Translations under genes and position numbers: made by a program
Notes under the pieces: model-generated
Seen by the model: only the letters and a program-made list of their open reading frames with translations
Told to the model about the DNA's origin: nothing
The model's database searches: none
In this document: positions 7,578 to 14,906 of the stretch, piece by piece
Layout: each line of letters opens with the position of its first letter
Position numbering within the stretch: the stretch's first letter is position 1
NCBI GenBank assembly: GCA_028825345.1
Contig: JAPKAJ010000018.1
Coordinates: 1-17,030, forward strand
Direction of reading: 5' to 3'
DNA: 17,030 nt
DNA from: Arenicellales bacterium
GTDB taxonomy: Bacteria; Pseudomonadota; Gammaproteobacteria; Arenicellales; UBA868

Positions 7578-9101
7578 GTGGGTAAGGTAACCGGGTTTAA
7601 GGAATATCCACGCGTTAGCGTAGCCTACCGCCAAGCGGGTGAGCGCATGGGTGATTTCGATGAGATTTTCTCTCAGGTGCCGCCATCCGATTTGCAGACC
7701 CAAGGCGCCCGCTGCATGGATTGCGGGGTGCCCTTTTGTCAGTCGGCTGATGGATGCCCGGTAGATAACCTGATCCCCGAATGGAACGACCTGGTTTACC
7801 GCGGCGAGTGGCGGGCAGCGTTGGATCGACTGCATGCCACCAACAACTTTCCGGAATTTACGGGCCGTGTTTGCCCCGCTCCTTGTGAAGGTGCCTGTGT
7901 CCTGGGCATCACTGATCCGGCAGTCACCATAAAGAATATTGAACAGGCGATTGTCGATCGCGGGTTTGCCGAAGGCTGGATCAGCTCGGCAGAGCCGGCA
8001 GCGCGCAGTGGCTACCATGTGGCTATCGTCGGTTCAGGGCCGGCGGGCCTGGCTGCAGCGGATGAACTGAATCAGGCGGGGCACCAGGTAACCGTTTATG
8101 AGCGTGCTGACCGGATTGGCGGCTTACTGATGTATGGCATCCCGAACATGAAATTGGACAAAGATGTGGTGCAGCGGCGGGTAGATCTGCTGCGGGGCGC
8201 GGGCGTGAGCTTTATTACCGGCACCAGTGTGGGTGAGAGTGTTACTTTGCCGGGTGGCGATGTGCCGGGGCTCATGGTTGAGCACAGCAAGAAGCCGCGC
8301 CATCTACCAGCCCGGGAACTGCTGGAACACCATGATGCCGTGGTTCTCGCAGTCGGGGCGACAGTACCGCGTGATCTACCCATTCCCGGTCGAGAATATC
8401 AAGGCATCCACTTTGCCATGGACTACCTGACCCGCAGTACCCAGGCATTCTTGGATCACACCGAAACGGCAATTTCTGCAGCGGGCCGCCAGGTTGTGGT
8501 CATTGGCGGAGGGGATACTGGTGCCGACTGTATCGGTACCGCACTGCGACAGGGATGTGAAAGCATCGTAAACTTCGAGTTACTCGCTCAGCCGCCCGCT
8601 GAGCGGGCTGAGGATAATCCCTGGCCGCAGTGGCCGCTTATCCTGCGCAGCGACTATGCTCATACCGAAGCTCAACATCGATTTGGCGACGACCCGCGAA
8701 CCTACAATCTGTTGTCCAAGGCTTTTACCTGTGACGATCATGGACGTGTGTCCGGGATCTGCACTGTCACCGTCGATTGGGATAAGCCCTCGGACCATGC
8801 ACCGTTCAGCGAGGTGGTCGGTTCTGAGCGTACCTGGCCTTGTGATCTGGTTTTTCTGTCAATGGGTTTTACTGGGCCTGAGGTTACGCTTGCCGAAGAG
8901 TTGGGTCTTGAGCGTGATGCCAGATCAAATTTACTTGCGTTGCCTCCGGGCTACCAGTGCGAAGAGTCAAGTGTTTTCGCGGCCGGGGATTGTCGTCGTG
9001 GCCAATCGCTGGTGGTCTGGGCAATCCAGGAGGGTCGTGAGGTTGCCAGGTCGGTCGGCGTTTATCTCGCGGGTTTGTCTCAACCCAAAGCGGCAGCCTG
9101 A
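7578..9101 (+). CDS. gltD: Glutamate synthase (NADPH), small (beta) subunit
   Basis: GltD oxidises NADPH at its FAD and passes electrons through iron-sulfur clusters to the FMN of GltB. The product is 507 residues, somewhat above the usual 470-490. N-terminal cysteines C46, C49, C54, C60 and C99, C103, C107 would bind two 4Fe-4S clusters. The FAD motif GSGPAG is at 152-157 and the NADPH motif GGGDTG at 310-315. The start is GTG at 7578, giving the family N-terminus MGKVTGFKEY; nearby ATG codons are out of frame. It sits 27 bp after gltB and 12 bp before pyrF, so it is an inner gene of the operon. Confidence 0.97.
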   Translation: MGKVTGFKEYPRVSVAYRQAGERMGDFDEIFSQVPPSDLQTQGARCMDCGVPFCQSADGCPVDNLIPEWNDLVYRGEWRAALDRLHATNNFPEFTGRVCPAPCEGACVLGITDPAVTIKNIEQAIVDRGFAEGWISSAEPAARSGYHVAIVGSGPAGLAAADELNQAGHQVTVYERADRIGGLLMYGIPNMKLDKDVVQRRVDLLRGAGVSFITGTSVGESVTLPGGDVPGLMVEHSKKPRHLPARELLEHHDAVVLAVGATVPRDLPIPGREYQGIHFAMDYLTRSTQAFLDHTETAISAAGRQVVVIGGGDTGADCIGTALRQGCESIVNFELLAQPPAERAEDNPWPQWPLILRSDYAHTEAQHRFGDDPRTYNLLSKAFTCDDHGRVSGICTVTVDWDKPSDHAPFSEVVGSERTWPCDLVFLSMGFTGPEVTLAEELGLERDARSNLLALPPGYQCEESSVFAAGDCRRGQSLVVWAIQEGREVARSVGVYLAGLSQPKAAA

Positions 9102-9113
9102 GTCGGTGCGGAT

Positions 9114-9830
9114 ATGAGCCGCGCGAACATTCCCGCTGCCAAGCGGCTGATCATCGCGCTGGATGTTCCAACCGGCGCCCAAGCCCGAGACTTGGTCGAG
9201 GACCTTGGTGATACGGTCAGTTTCTACAAAGTAGGACTGGAGTTATTCACCGGCGACGATGGATTTGCCATGGTGGACTGGTTGACCAGGCGGGGTAAGG
9301 AGGTTTTTGTTGATCTTAAGTTTTTTGACGTGCCGGCGACGGTTGCCCGGGCTGTGAGTCAGTTGCGTGGCCGGCAGGTGAGCTTTGCGACCGTGCACGG
9401 GAACGATGCCATGATGCGTGCAGCGGCCGAGGCCGCAGGCGAGGTCGGCATTCTCGCCGTAACTGTATTGACGAGCCTGGATGCGGCCGATATGCGGGAC
9501 CTGGGTTTTGATTGTGATATCCCGGCCCTGGTGCGCTCCCGGGCGCTTCGAGCTGTGGCGCTAGGCTGCGCAGGTGTCGTCGCATCTGGCCAGGAGGCGG
9601 CGATGCTGCGCAAGACATTGGGAGGCGATGGATTGATTGTGACGCCGGGTATTCGCCCGGTACGCCAGGATGATGACCAGAAGCGTACCGTCACACCGAC
9701 ACAGGCACTGCGCGATGGAGCCGATTATCTGGTCGTCGGCCGGCCCGTGCGTGATGCGGATAACCCTCGGGAGGCGGCCAGAGTAATTCAGGATGAGATT
9801 GCGAGCGCACTGGGGCACTCTGTCGGTTGA
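9114..9830 (+). CDS. pyrF: Orotidine 5'-phosphate decarboxylase
   Basis: PyrF makes UMP by decarboxylating OMP, the last step of de novo pyrimidine synthesis. The 238-residue product has the expected TIM-barrel size. D17 (in IALDVP) and K39 (in YKVGLE) are the substrate-binding pair, and the catalytic D-x-K-x-x-D array is D67, K69 and D72 (DLKFFD, where the family usually has DLKFHD). The C-terminal phosphate-binding part contains TPGIRP and YLVVGRPV. The ATG at 9114 follows the gltD stop by 12 bp. The stop overlaps the ATG of hemE (TGATG). I know this gene from other genomic places in gammaproteobacteria, so its position between gltD and hemE is unusual. Confidence 0.96.
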   Translation: MSRANIPAAKRLIIALDVPTGAQARDLVEDLGDTVSFYKVGLELFTGDDGFAMVDWLTRRGKEVFVDLKFFDVPATVARAVSQLRGRQVSFATVHGNDAMMRAAAEAAGEVGILAVTVLTSLDAADMRDLGFDCDIPALVRSRALRAVALGCAGVVASGQEAAMLRKTLGGDGLIVTPGIRPVRQDDDQKRTVTPTQALRDGADYLVVGRPVRDADNPREAARVIQDEIASALGHSVG

Positions 9831-10891
9831 TGAAAGCACTGAAGAATGATCGGCTGATACGTGCGTTACGTCGGCAAAGCGTGGACTACACGCCCGTATG
9901 GATCATGCGCCAGGCCGGACGCTACCTGCCTGAGTACCGGGCGACCCGTCAGCGGGCTGGGAATTTTCTGACACTGTGTCAGACGCCGGAGTTGGCCTGT
10001 GAAGTCACGCTACAGCCATTGGCCCGTTTTGATCTGGATGCAGCCATTCTTTTTTCCGATATTCTGACCATACCGGATGCCATGGGTTTGGGTCTGAGCG
10101 TGCATGAGGGCGAAGGCCCGCGTTTTGCCCGCCCGATACGGACAGCCGCTGATGTCGCAGCCCTGGGTGTGCCGGATCCCGAAGATGATCTGAGCTATGT
10201 GATAGAGGCCGTGCGGCTGATTCGACACGAATTGGCGGGCCGGGTGCCGCTGATCGGCTTTTCAGGCAGCCCCTGGACCTTGGCCACTTATATGGTAGAG
10301 GGCCAGAGCAGCCGAGATTTTGCCCGCATAAAGCAGATGGTTTATGACGCCCCAGCAACGGCGCACCAGCTTTTGAAGGTGCTGAGCGATTCGGTCTCGA
10401 TTTATCTGGCGGCTCAGGCCCACGCCGGCGCCCAGGTGTTGATGATCTTTGATACCTGGGGCGGGGTGTTGGCCCACGCGGACTATCGGCATTTTTCCCT
10501 TGAGCCCATGGAACAGATTATTGGGTACCTGCGCGCTGATCCGATTGCGTCGGATTTACCGATTATTGTGTTTACCAAAGGGGGAGGCCAGTGGTTGGCG
10601 CGAATGGCGGCAACCGGCTGTGATGCATTAGGCTGCGATTGGACGAGTTCTTTGCGTCAAGCTCGGCACCAGGTGCAGGACCGGGTCGCCCTGCAGGGCA
10701 ATCTGGATCCAGCCATACTTTACGCGTCACCGGACAGGATCCGTGCGGCGGTGGCTGACGTGCTGGAAGATTTCGGCACCGGTCCTGGCCACGTGTTCAA
10801 CCTTGGCCATGGGGTGACGCCAGGGGTAGATCCGGATCAGGTCAAGGTGCTGGTGGACGCTGTACATGAGCTCAGCCGAACCGAGGCTTAG
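9830..10891 (+). CDS. hemE: Uroporphyrinogen III decarboxylase
   Basis: HemE removes four carboxyl groups from uroporphyrinogen III to give coproporphyrinogen III in heme synthesis. With the ATG at 9830 the product is 353 residues, the usual length. The signature PVWIMRQAGRYLPEYR (22-37) provides the two substrate-binding arginines. D77 in FSDIL is the catalytic aspartate, GFSGSPWTLATYMVEG is the second family signature, and H327 lies in NLGHGVTP. A TTG directly in front of the ATG is in frame, but the ATG gives the normal N-terminus MKALKNDR. It overlaps pyrF by one base, so translation is probably coupled. It is the last gene of the gltB operon. Confidence 0.97.
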   Translation: MKALKNDRLIRALRRQSVDYTPVWIMRQAGRYLPEYRATRQRAGNFLTLCQTPELACEVTLQPLARFDLDAAILFSDILTIPDAMGLGLSVHEGEGPRFARPIRTAADVAALGVPDPEDDLSYVIEAVRLIRHELAGRVPLIGFSGSPWTLATYMVEGQSSRDFARIKQMVYDAPATAHQLLKVLSDSVSIYLAAQAHAGAQVLMIFDTWGGVLAHADYRHFSLEPMEQIIGYLRADPIASDLPIIVFTKGGGQWLARMAATGCDALGCDWTSSLRQARHQVQDRVALQGNLDPAILYASPDRIRAAVADVLEDFGTGPGHVFNLGHGVTPGVDPDQVKVLVDAVHELSRTEA

Positions 10892-10900
10892 TCTCGGTTC
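10878..10900. terminator. Hairpin at the end of hemE, candidate terminator
   Basis: A perfect 8-bp stem, GAACCGAG (10878-10885) and CTCGGTTC (10893-10900), closes a 7-base loop that contains the hemE stop codon. Only a poor T-rich run follows on the plus strand, so it may act with Rho or protect the 3' end. It separates hemE from the convergent dehydrogenase gene, whose stop is 16 bp further on. Confidence 0.5.
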
Positions 10901-10915
10901 TTGGCTGTTCGCAGG

Positions 10916-11677
10916 TCAGTCGGCTACGGGCACTGTGTAATTCAGTGCAAGCCGTCCGCCATCGGCATAGATGCACTGTCCGGTGATGTAGGAGGAGTCG
11001 TTGCTTGCCAGAAAAAGGGCAACTCGGGCGATTTCGTCGACACTGCCGCAGCGGCCCATTGGCGTGCGCGACAGGATCGCGCGGCGTTTTGTGTCGTCGC
11101 TCATCACTTGCTCCAGCATTTTGGTCAGGATACTGCCGGGGCCAATGGCGTTTACCCGCACACCCTTGTCCGCGAGCGCCACAGCCATCACTCGGGTCAA
11201 CTGGTCGAGACCACCCTTGGAAACGTTATAAGGAAGAATATTGGGAATAGTCATAACCCCGTTTACCGAAGACATATTAATGATGCTGCCGCTGCCCGCG
11301 ACTACCATGTGGCGACCGACTGCCTGGCTCACCAGGAAGGCACCCTTGAGATTGACCGAGAGCACGGCGTCAAAATCTTCTTCACTGATTTCCAGCACAT
11401 CGCCCGAGCGCAGGATCCCCGCATTATTGACACAGATGTCAATCTGGCCGGCATCGGCGATGATGTCTGCGATGGTTGCGTCTACTGCAGCCTTGTCGGA
11501 TATGTCGCAGCAGAAAAAACTTGCCCCAGCTACGCTGGTTATGGCGTTACTGCCAACTTGCTCGTTGATATCGAGCGCCATGACTCGCGCACCCTCAGCG
11601 GCAAAACATTGCGCCACACCCAGGCCGATGCCCTGCGCTGCACCCGTCACAACGGCCACCTTATTCTTAAGCCTCAT
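10916..11677 (-). CDS. Short-chain dehydrogenase/reductase (SDR family)
   Basis: This is a classical SDR oxidoreductase of 253 residues, acting on an unknown alcohol or carbonyl. The dinucleotide motif TGAAQGIG is at 11-18. D36 at the end of the second strand suggests NAD(H) rather than NADP(H). NNAG is at 84-87, and the catalytic residues are S137, Y150 and K154 (Y-x3-K). I chose the ATG at 11677 because GGAG lies 6 bases upstream; an in-frame ATG at 11689 would add four residues. It is convergent to hemE and divergent from the acetyltransferase gene, so the context gives no substrate. FabG- or BDH-like roles are possible but cannot be told apart by eye. Confidence 0.9.
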   Translation of the reverse strand: MRLKNKVAVVTGAAQGIGLGVAQCFAAEGARVMALDINEQVGSNAITSVAGASFFCCDISDKAAVDATIADIIADAGQIDICVNNAGILRSGDVLEISEEDFDAVLSVNLKGAFLVSQAVGRHMVVAGSGSIINMSSVNGVMTIPNILPYNVSKGGLDQLTRVMAVALADKGVRVNAIGPGSILTKMLEQVMSDDTKRRAILSRTPMGRCGSVDEIARVALFLASNDSSYITGQCIYADGGRLALNYTVPVAD

Positions 11678-11704
11678 CGTCGTCTCCATCGAATTTCTCA
11701 ACCT

Positions 11705-11717
11705 GCGATTGTATCGC
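11705..11717. promoter_or_regulatory. Inverted repeat in the divergent SDR-GNAT promoter region
   Basis: GCGAT-tgt-ATCGC is a perfect 5+3+5 inverted repeat about 30 bp upstream of the SDR start. On the minus strand it contains TACAAT, one mismatch from a -10 box, without a clear -35 partner. It could be an operator for the SDR gene or both divergent genes, or chance. Confidence 0.25.
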
Positions 11718-11771
11718 GACTCAAAGAACCGCTTCTGGAGATGGCACAGCAGATCACCTAGACTTGGTGCA

Positions 11772-12269
11772 ATGTTAATGCCTGGCCAGCATCCCATCCA
11801 AATTCGACAAGCTACGGCTAGCGACCTGCCGCTGGTACGTGTGCTATTTCGGGAATACGAGACATCGATTGATACACAGTACTGTTTTCAGTCTTTTGAG
11901 GCCGAACTGGCTGATTTGCCCGGATACTACGCTCTGCCGGGTTGCCTGCTGATTGCGCGCTCAGGTGAGGCAGCAGCAGGGTGCATCGCACTCCGTCATC
12001 TTGACGATAAATCAGGTGAAGTGAAAAGGTTTTTCGTCCGGGAGCATTATCAGGGCGCGGGCCTCGGTGCTGAACTGATGACTCGACTCATCGCGAATGC
12101 ACAAAATGCCGGCTTTGAGTCTTTGGTGCTGGAAACCCTGCCCACCATGCGGTCCGCAAACGGACTATATGAACGACTTGGTTTTGTTCGTAGGTCAGCC
12201 TATCATCGCAATTCAGCACCTGGTATTACTCATTTGTCGCTGAGCCTAAAGCGAGCACCCTTTGAGTGA
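11772..12269 (+). CDS. GNAT family N-acetyltransferase
   Basis: This is an acetyl-CoA dependent acyltransferase of 165 residues with unknown acceptor. The N-terminus, IQIRQATASDLPLVRVLFRE (9-28), is the first strand and helix of the fold. Strand 4 (VKRFFV, 84-89) leads to the acetyl-CoA pyrophosphate loop Q-G-A-G-L-G (94-99). LYERLGF, about residue 133, is the usual C-terminal motif. The frame is open far upstream, but that part runs antisense to the SDR gene and is not real; the ATG at 11772, or the one at 11778, gives a standard GNAT N-terminus. The ribosome binding site is weak. The gene lies 65 bp before lpxD on the same strand and may be cotranscribed with it. Confidence 0.85.
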   Translation: MLMPGQHPIQIRQATASDLPLVRVLFREYETSIDTQYCFQSFEAELADLPGYYALPGCLLIARSGEAAAGCIALRHLDDKSGEVKRFFVREHYQGAGLGAELMTRLIANAQNAGFESLVLETLPTMRSANGLYERLGFVRRSAYHRNSAPGITHLSLSLKRAPFE

Positions 12270-12334
12270 TGAATGAGTGATTCAGGTATGTTGATCTCTT
12301 TGGCCTTCATCGCAGTAGCTAAAACAGAATATTT

Positions 12335-13336
12335 ATGAAACTTGGTGATCTTGCACTAAAGATCGGCGGCAAATGCCACGGAAATACCGACCTTGAGGTT
12401 AAAACCCTGGGCACGCTGGAGGATGCAGGGCCAAATGAGATCACATTCTTGGTCTCATCCGCGTTACGCGATGATCTTGCCCGTTGTCGTGCGGGTGCAG
12501 TGATTTTGCTTGAAGAGGATCTGGATGCATGGAGTGGGCCTGCGATTGTCTGCGACAACCCACACTTAGGTTACGCCCGGGCGGCTCGGGCGCTCGACAA
12601 TACGCCGACACCGACGGCAGGGATTCACCCCAGCGCCGTTGTGGCTGCTAGTGCCCAGATTGCAGATGATGCCTCGGTCGGTCCGAACTGCGTTGTCGAG
12701 GAAGGGGTAAAGATCGGTGAGTCGGTCGTGCTGGGCCCTGGCTGCGTGATCGGCGAGGGGGCTTGCATTGGCGATGGCACCCGGCTGTTTGCCAATGTGA
12801 CTGTCAGTCGGGAGGTGTCTATTGGCGAACGTTGTTTTATAAAAAGCGGCGCGGTGCTTGGCAGTGATGGCTTTGGCAACACCAACGAAGAGGGTCACTG
12901 GGTTCGTATCCCCCAACTGGGCAGCCTGACGATAGGCGATGACGTGCAAGTGGGTGCGGCGACCACGATAGACCGAGGGGCAATCGGCGACACCGTGATC
13001 AGCAAGGGTGTGGTCATCGACAACCTGGTGCAGATCGGTCACAACGTCCAGATTGGGGAAGACAGCGCTGTTGTCTCGTGTGTCGGTATTGCTGGCAGCG
13101 TAGTGATTGGCAAGCGCTGTATCTTGGCCGGCGCTGTGGGGGTGGCTGATCATGTGCGTATCTGCGATGATGTCCACTTGACCGGTATGGCCATGGTCAC
13201 CGGCTCTATCGACAAGCCCGGAATGTATTCCTCTGGTACTGGGCTTTTGCCCACGGCTGAGTGGCGCAAAGCGGCGGTACGTTTTCGCCAACTGGACGAC
13301 CTTGCCAAACGGGTGAAGGCTCTGGAAAAGAAATAG
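12335..13336 (+). CDS. lpxD: UDP-3-O-acylglucosamine N-acyltransferase (LpxD family)
   Basis: LpxD adds the amide-linked 3-hydroxyacyl chain from acyl-ACP to UDP-3-O-acylglucosamine, the third step of lipid A synthesis. The product is 333 residues (E. coli 341). An N-terminal uridine-binding domain (about 1-95) precedes a long run of hexapeptide repeats forming a left-handed beta-helix (about 97-300), then a C-terminal helix. H236 in QIGHNVQIG is the catalytic base, and the LpxD block SDGFG is present near 176. It stands alone here, without the usual neighbours bamA, fabZ, lpxA and lpxB, so it may be a second copy or a relocated one. Other hexapeptide acyltransferases are less likely because the whole domain order fits LpxD. 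Confidence 0.92.
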   Translation: MKLGDLALKIGGKCHGNTDLEVKTLGTLEDAGPNEITFLVSSALRDDLARCRAGAVILLEEDLDAWSGPAIVCDNPHLGYARAARALDNTPTPTAGIHPSAVVAASAQIADDASVGPNCVVEEGVKIGESVVLGPGCVIGEGACIGDGTRLFANVTVSREVSIGERCFIKSGAVLGSDGFGNTNEEGHWVRIPQLGSLTIGDDVQVGAATTIDRGAIGDTVISKGVVIDNLVQIGHNVQIGEDSAVVSCVGIAGSVVIGKRCILAGAVGVADHVRICDDVHLTGMAMVTGSIDKPGMYSSGTGLLPTAEWRKAAVRFRQLDDLAKRVKALEKK

Positions 13337-13337
13337 C

Positions 13338-13378
13338 TCGGTTAATTATTGAATCTAAGACAACTAGAGCCGATTTTT
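13338..13378 (+). terminator. Candidate terminator after lpxD
   Basis: TCGGTT (13338-13343) pairs with AGCCGA (13368-13373, one G-U pair), followed at once by five T residues (13374-13378). The 24-base loop is long, so the energy is only modest, but the position two bases after the lpxD stop is right. Confidence 0.35.
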
Positions 13379-13392
13379 CAGGATTCTCATTA

Positions 13393-13476
13393 ATGCCGAA
13401 CCCGTATTACCCGTTTTTGCTTTATTGGATCCTGACACTTCTACACCTGGGCTGTAATAAAATGGTGCTGAAATGA
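13393..13476 (+). CDS. Possible small hydrophobic peptide, 27 residues
   Basis: A short frame with ATG at 13393 has AGGA (13380-13383) nine bases upstream. The product has a Pro/Tyr N-terminus, a hydrophobic run FLLYWILTLLHLGC (8-21) and a basic end with two further lysines. This could be a single membrane helix; LHLGC superficially resembles a lipobox, although the leader is atypical because it lacks basic N-terminal residues. It lies between a candidate terminator and the phosphate permease gene. I recognise no family. Chance is a real alternative, as the frame is part of a longer open stretch that begins inside lpxD. Confidence 0.25.
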   Translation: MPNPYYPFLLYWILTLLHLGCNKMVLK

Positions 13477-13521
13477 TACTGCGACCTGAATCTACCCAAA
13501 CGGGAGGCGCCAGAGTAATTT

Positions 13522-13554
13522 CGACGGTAATGGCCGGTGCCGATGATTCCGTCG
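13522..13554 (+). promoter_or_regulatory. Nested hairpin upstream of the phosphate permease gene
   Basis: An outer stem CGACGG (13522-13527) with CCGTCG (13549-13554) encloses a small inner stem GGC-cggt-GCC (13532-13541). No T run follows, so it is not a typical terminator. It could be part of a structured 5' UTR of the pit gene. Confidence 0.25.
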
Positions 13555-13643
13555 TGCGTCAGAAAGTACGCTTTATTTTGTAACGAAATAGTTTCACTTG
13601 CCCCGTGAATTCTGAGGGTTAGTGATGAATATAGGTTGACTCA

Positions 13644-14897
13644 ATGTCCTTTTTCTCGGATGTCCCCCCCGCGCTCTGGGTAGCTGCCTTCCTCGCCCTG
13701 TACATGGCATGGGCTATCGGCGCCAATGATGTTGCCAACGCGATGGGTACCAGTGTCGGCTCAGGGGCGCTCACAGTTTGGGGTGCGATCCTGGTTGCTG
13801 GCGTTTTTGAATTTTGCGGCGCGTTTTTTGCCGGTGGGCATGTGACTGATACGGTGCGCAAAGGGATGCTTGATCTTGGCATGATAAGTCGGGATCAGCT
13901 TATTTATGGGATGTTGGCATCTCTAGCATCGGCGGGCACCTTGTTGATCGGCGCCACCCGGTTCGGCTTGCCTGTGTCAACCACGCATGCGATCGTGGGT
14001 GCCATTGTCGGGTTCGGTACAGTGGCTATTGGGTTTGATGCAGTGAACTGGGGGAAGATCATGCAGATTGTATTGTCTTGGCTGACCTCACCACTGTTGG
14101 CTGGTGTCATTGCGTTTTTTATTTTCCAGATCACCCGATCCAAGGTTCTTGATACCAAAGATCCGGTTGCGCAGATTCGAAAGCTCGGCCCGTTATTTTT
14201 CTTTTTCGTGTTTTTTATTATTGGTCTCGTGACGCTTTTCAAGGGCCTCAAGCCTTTGAAGCTAGATCTCAATTTCACCCAGGCATTGATCGGTTCGATG
14301 GGTTTGGGCGTCGTAGGGGCTGGACTGGGTGTATTTTTTATCCGCAGGGTGCATCTGGGGCCGGTAGATAAAAAACACCGATTTAGCCAGGTTGAGCGTA
14401 TTTTCGTAATTCTCCAGATTCTGACGGCCTGCGCAATTGCTTTCGCCCATGGCTCCAATGATGTCGCCAACTCAATAGGACCGCTGGCGGCCGTGGCGCA
14501 TGCGGTACGAGGCATGGATCTTGCGAGCAAAGCGCCCGTTGAACCTTGGATGCTCGCGATTGGTGGTATCGGAATAGTGGTTGGATTGGGTACATGGGGT
14601 TACCGGGTGATGGAGACCGTGGGCAAGCGGATTACCGAACTGACGCCGAGTCGCGGTTTTGCCGCCCAACTATCGGCAGCAACGACCATCGTGTTGGCCT
14701 CGCGAATGGGCATTCCGATATCCACAACACATACCCTGGTTGGTGCTGTACTGGGTGTGGGCCTTGCGCGTGGGATCAGTGCGCTGGATTTGCGCGTAGT
14801 CGGAAAAATCATTGCATCATGGGTAGCCACTCTGCCGATTGCCGCAGGGCTATCGGTATTCTTTTATTATTTTTTCAGAGGTTTGTTAATTCCTTAG
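13644..14897 (+). CDS. pit: Low-affinity inorganic phosphate permease, PiT/PHO4 family
   Basis: This inner-membrane secondary transporter takes up inorganic phosphate, coupled to protons or sodium. The 417-residue product shows the internal duplication of the family. The first signature, GANDVANAMGTSVGSGALT, starts at residue 26. Its counterpart GSNDVANSIGP starts at 270. Each half also has an STTH motif: FGLPVSTTHAIVGA and MGIPISTTHTLVGA. About ten to twelve hydrophobic segments can be seen, with a basic loop between the halves. The ATG at 13644 is preceded by TAGG with 8-9 bases spacing. The gene is followed after 9 bp by the DUF47 gene, its usual partner. The coupling ion cannot be told from sequence by eye. 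Confidence 0.94.
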   Translation: MSFFSDVPPALWVAAFLALYMAWAIGANDVANAMGTSVGSGALTVWGAILVAGVFEFCGAFFAGGHVTDTVRKGMLDLGMISRDQLIYGMLASLASAGTLLIGATRFGLPVSTTHAIVGAIVGFGTVAIGFDAVNWGKIMQIVLSWLTSPLLAGVIAFFIFQITRSKVLDTKDPVAQIRKLGPLFFFFVFFIIGLVTLFKGLKPLKLDLNFTQALIGSMGLGVVGAGLGVFFIRRVHLGPVDKKHRFSQVERIFVILQILTACAIAFAHGSNDVANSIGPLAAVAHAVRGMDLASKAPVEPWMLAIGGIGIVVGLGTWGYRVMETVGKRITELTPSRGFAAQLSAATTIVLASRMGIPISTTHTLVGAVLGVGLARGISALDLRVVGKIIASWVATLPIAAGLSVFFYYFFRGLLIP

Positions 14898-14906
14898 GAG
14901 ATATTC

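Larger units (their letters stand above)
13337..13643 (+). other. Intergenic region lpxD-pit
   Basis: This 307-bp spacer carries a terminator-like hairpin after lpxD, a possible 27-codon hydrophobic ORF, a weak promoter-like pair (CTGACA at 13432 and TGTAAT at 13453, spacing 15, shorter than ideal) and a nested hairpin at 13522-13554. No clear Pho box could be read, although the next genes concern phosphate. Confidence 0.6.

Noticed and set aside
10901..11761. Plus-strand frame of 286 codons opposite the SDR gene
   Set aside because: The SDR on the minus strand has all catalytic motifs. The plus-strand product is rich in His and Cys and shows no domain.
11241..11771. N-terminal extension of the acetyltransferase frame
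   Set aside because: The extension runs antisense to the SDR gene, and GNAT similarity begins only after the ATG at 11772.
13452..13492. Possible Pho box (CTGTAAT, CTGAAAT, CTGCGAC at about 11-16 bp steps)
   Set aside because: Only the first unit is close to CTGTCAT and the spacing is irregular. PiT genes are often not in the Pho regulon.
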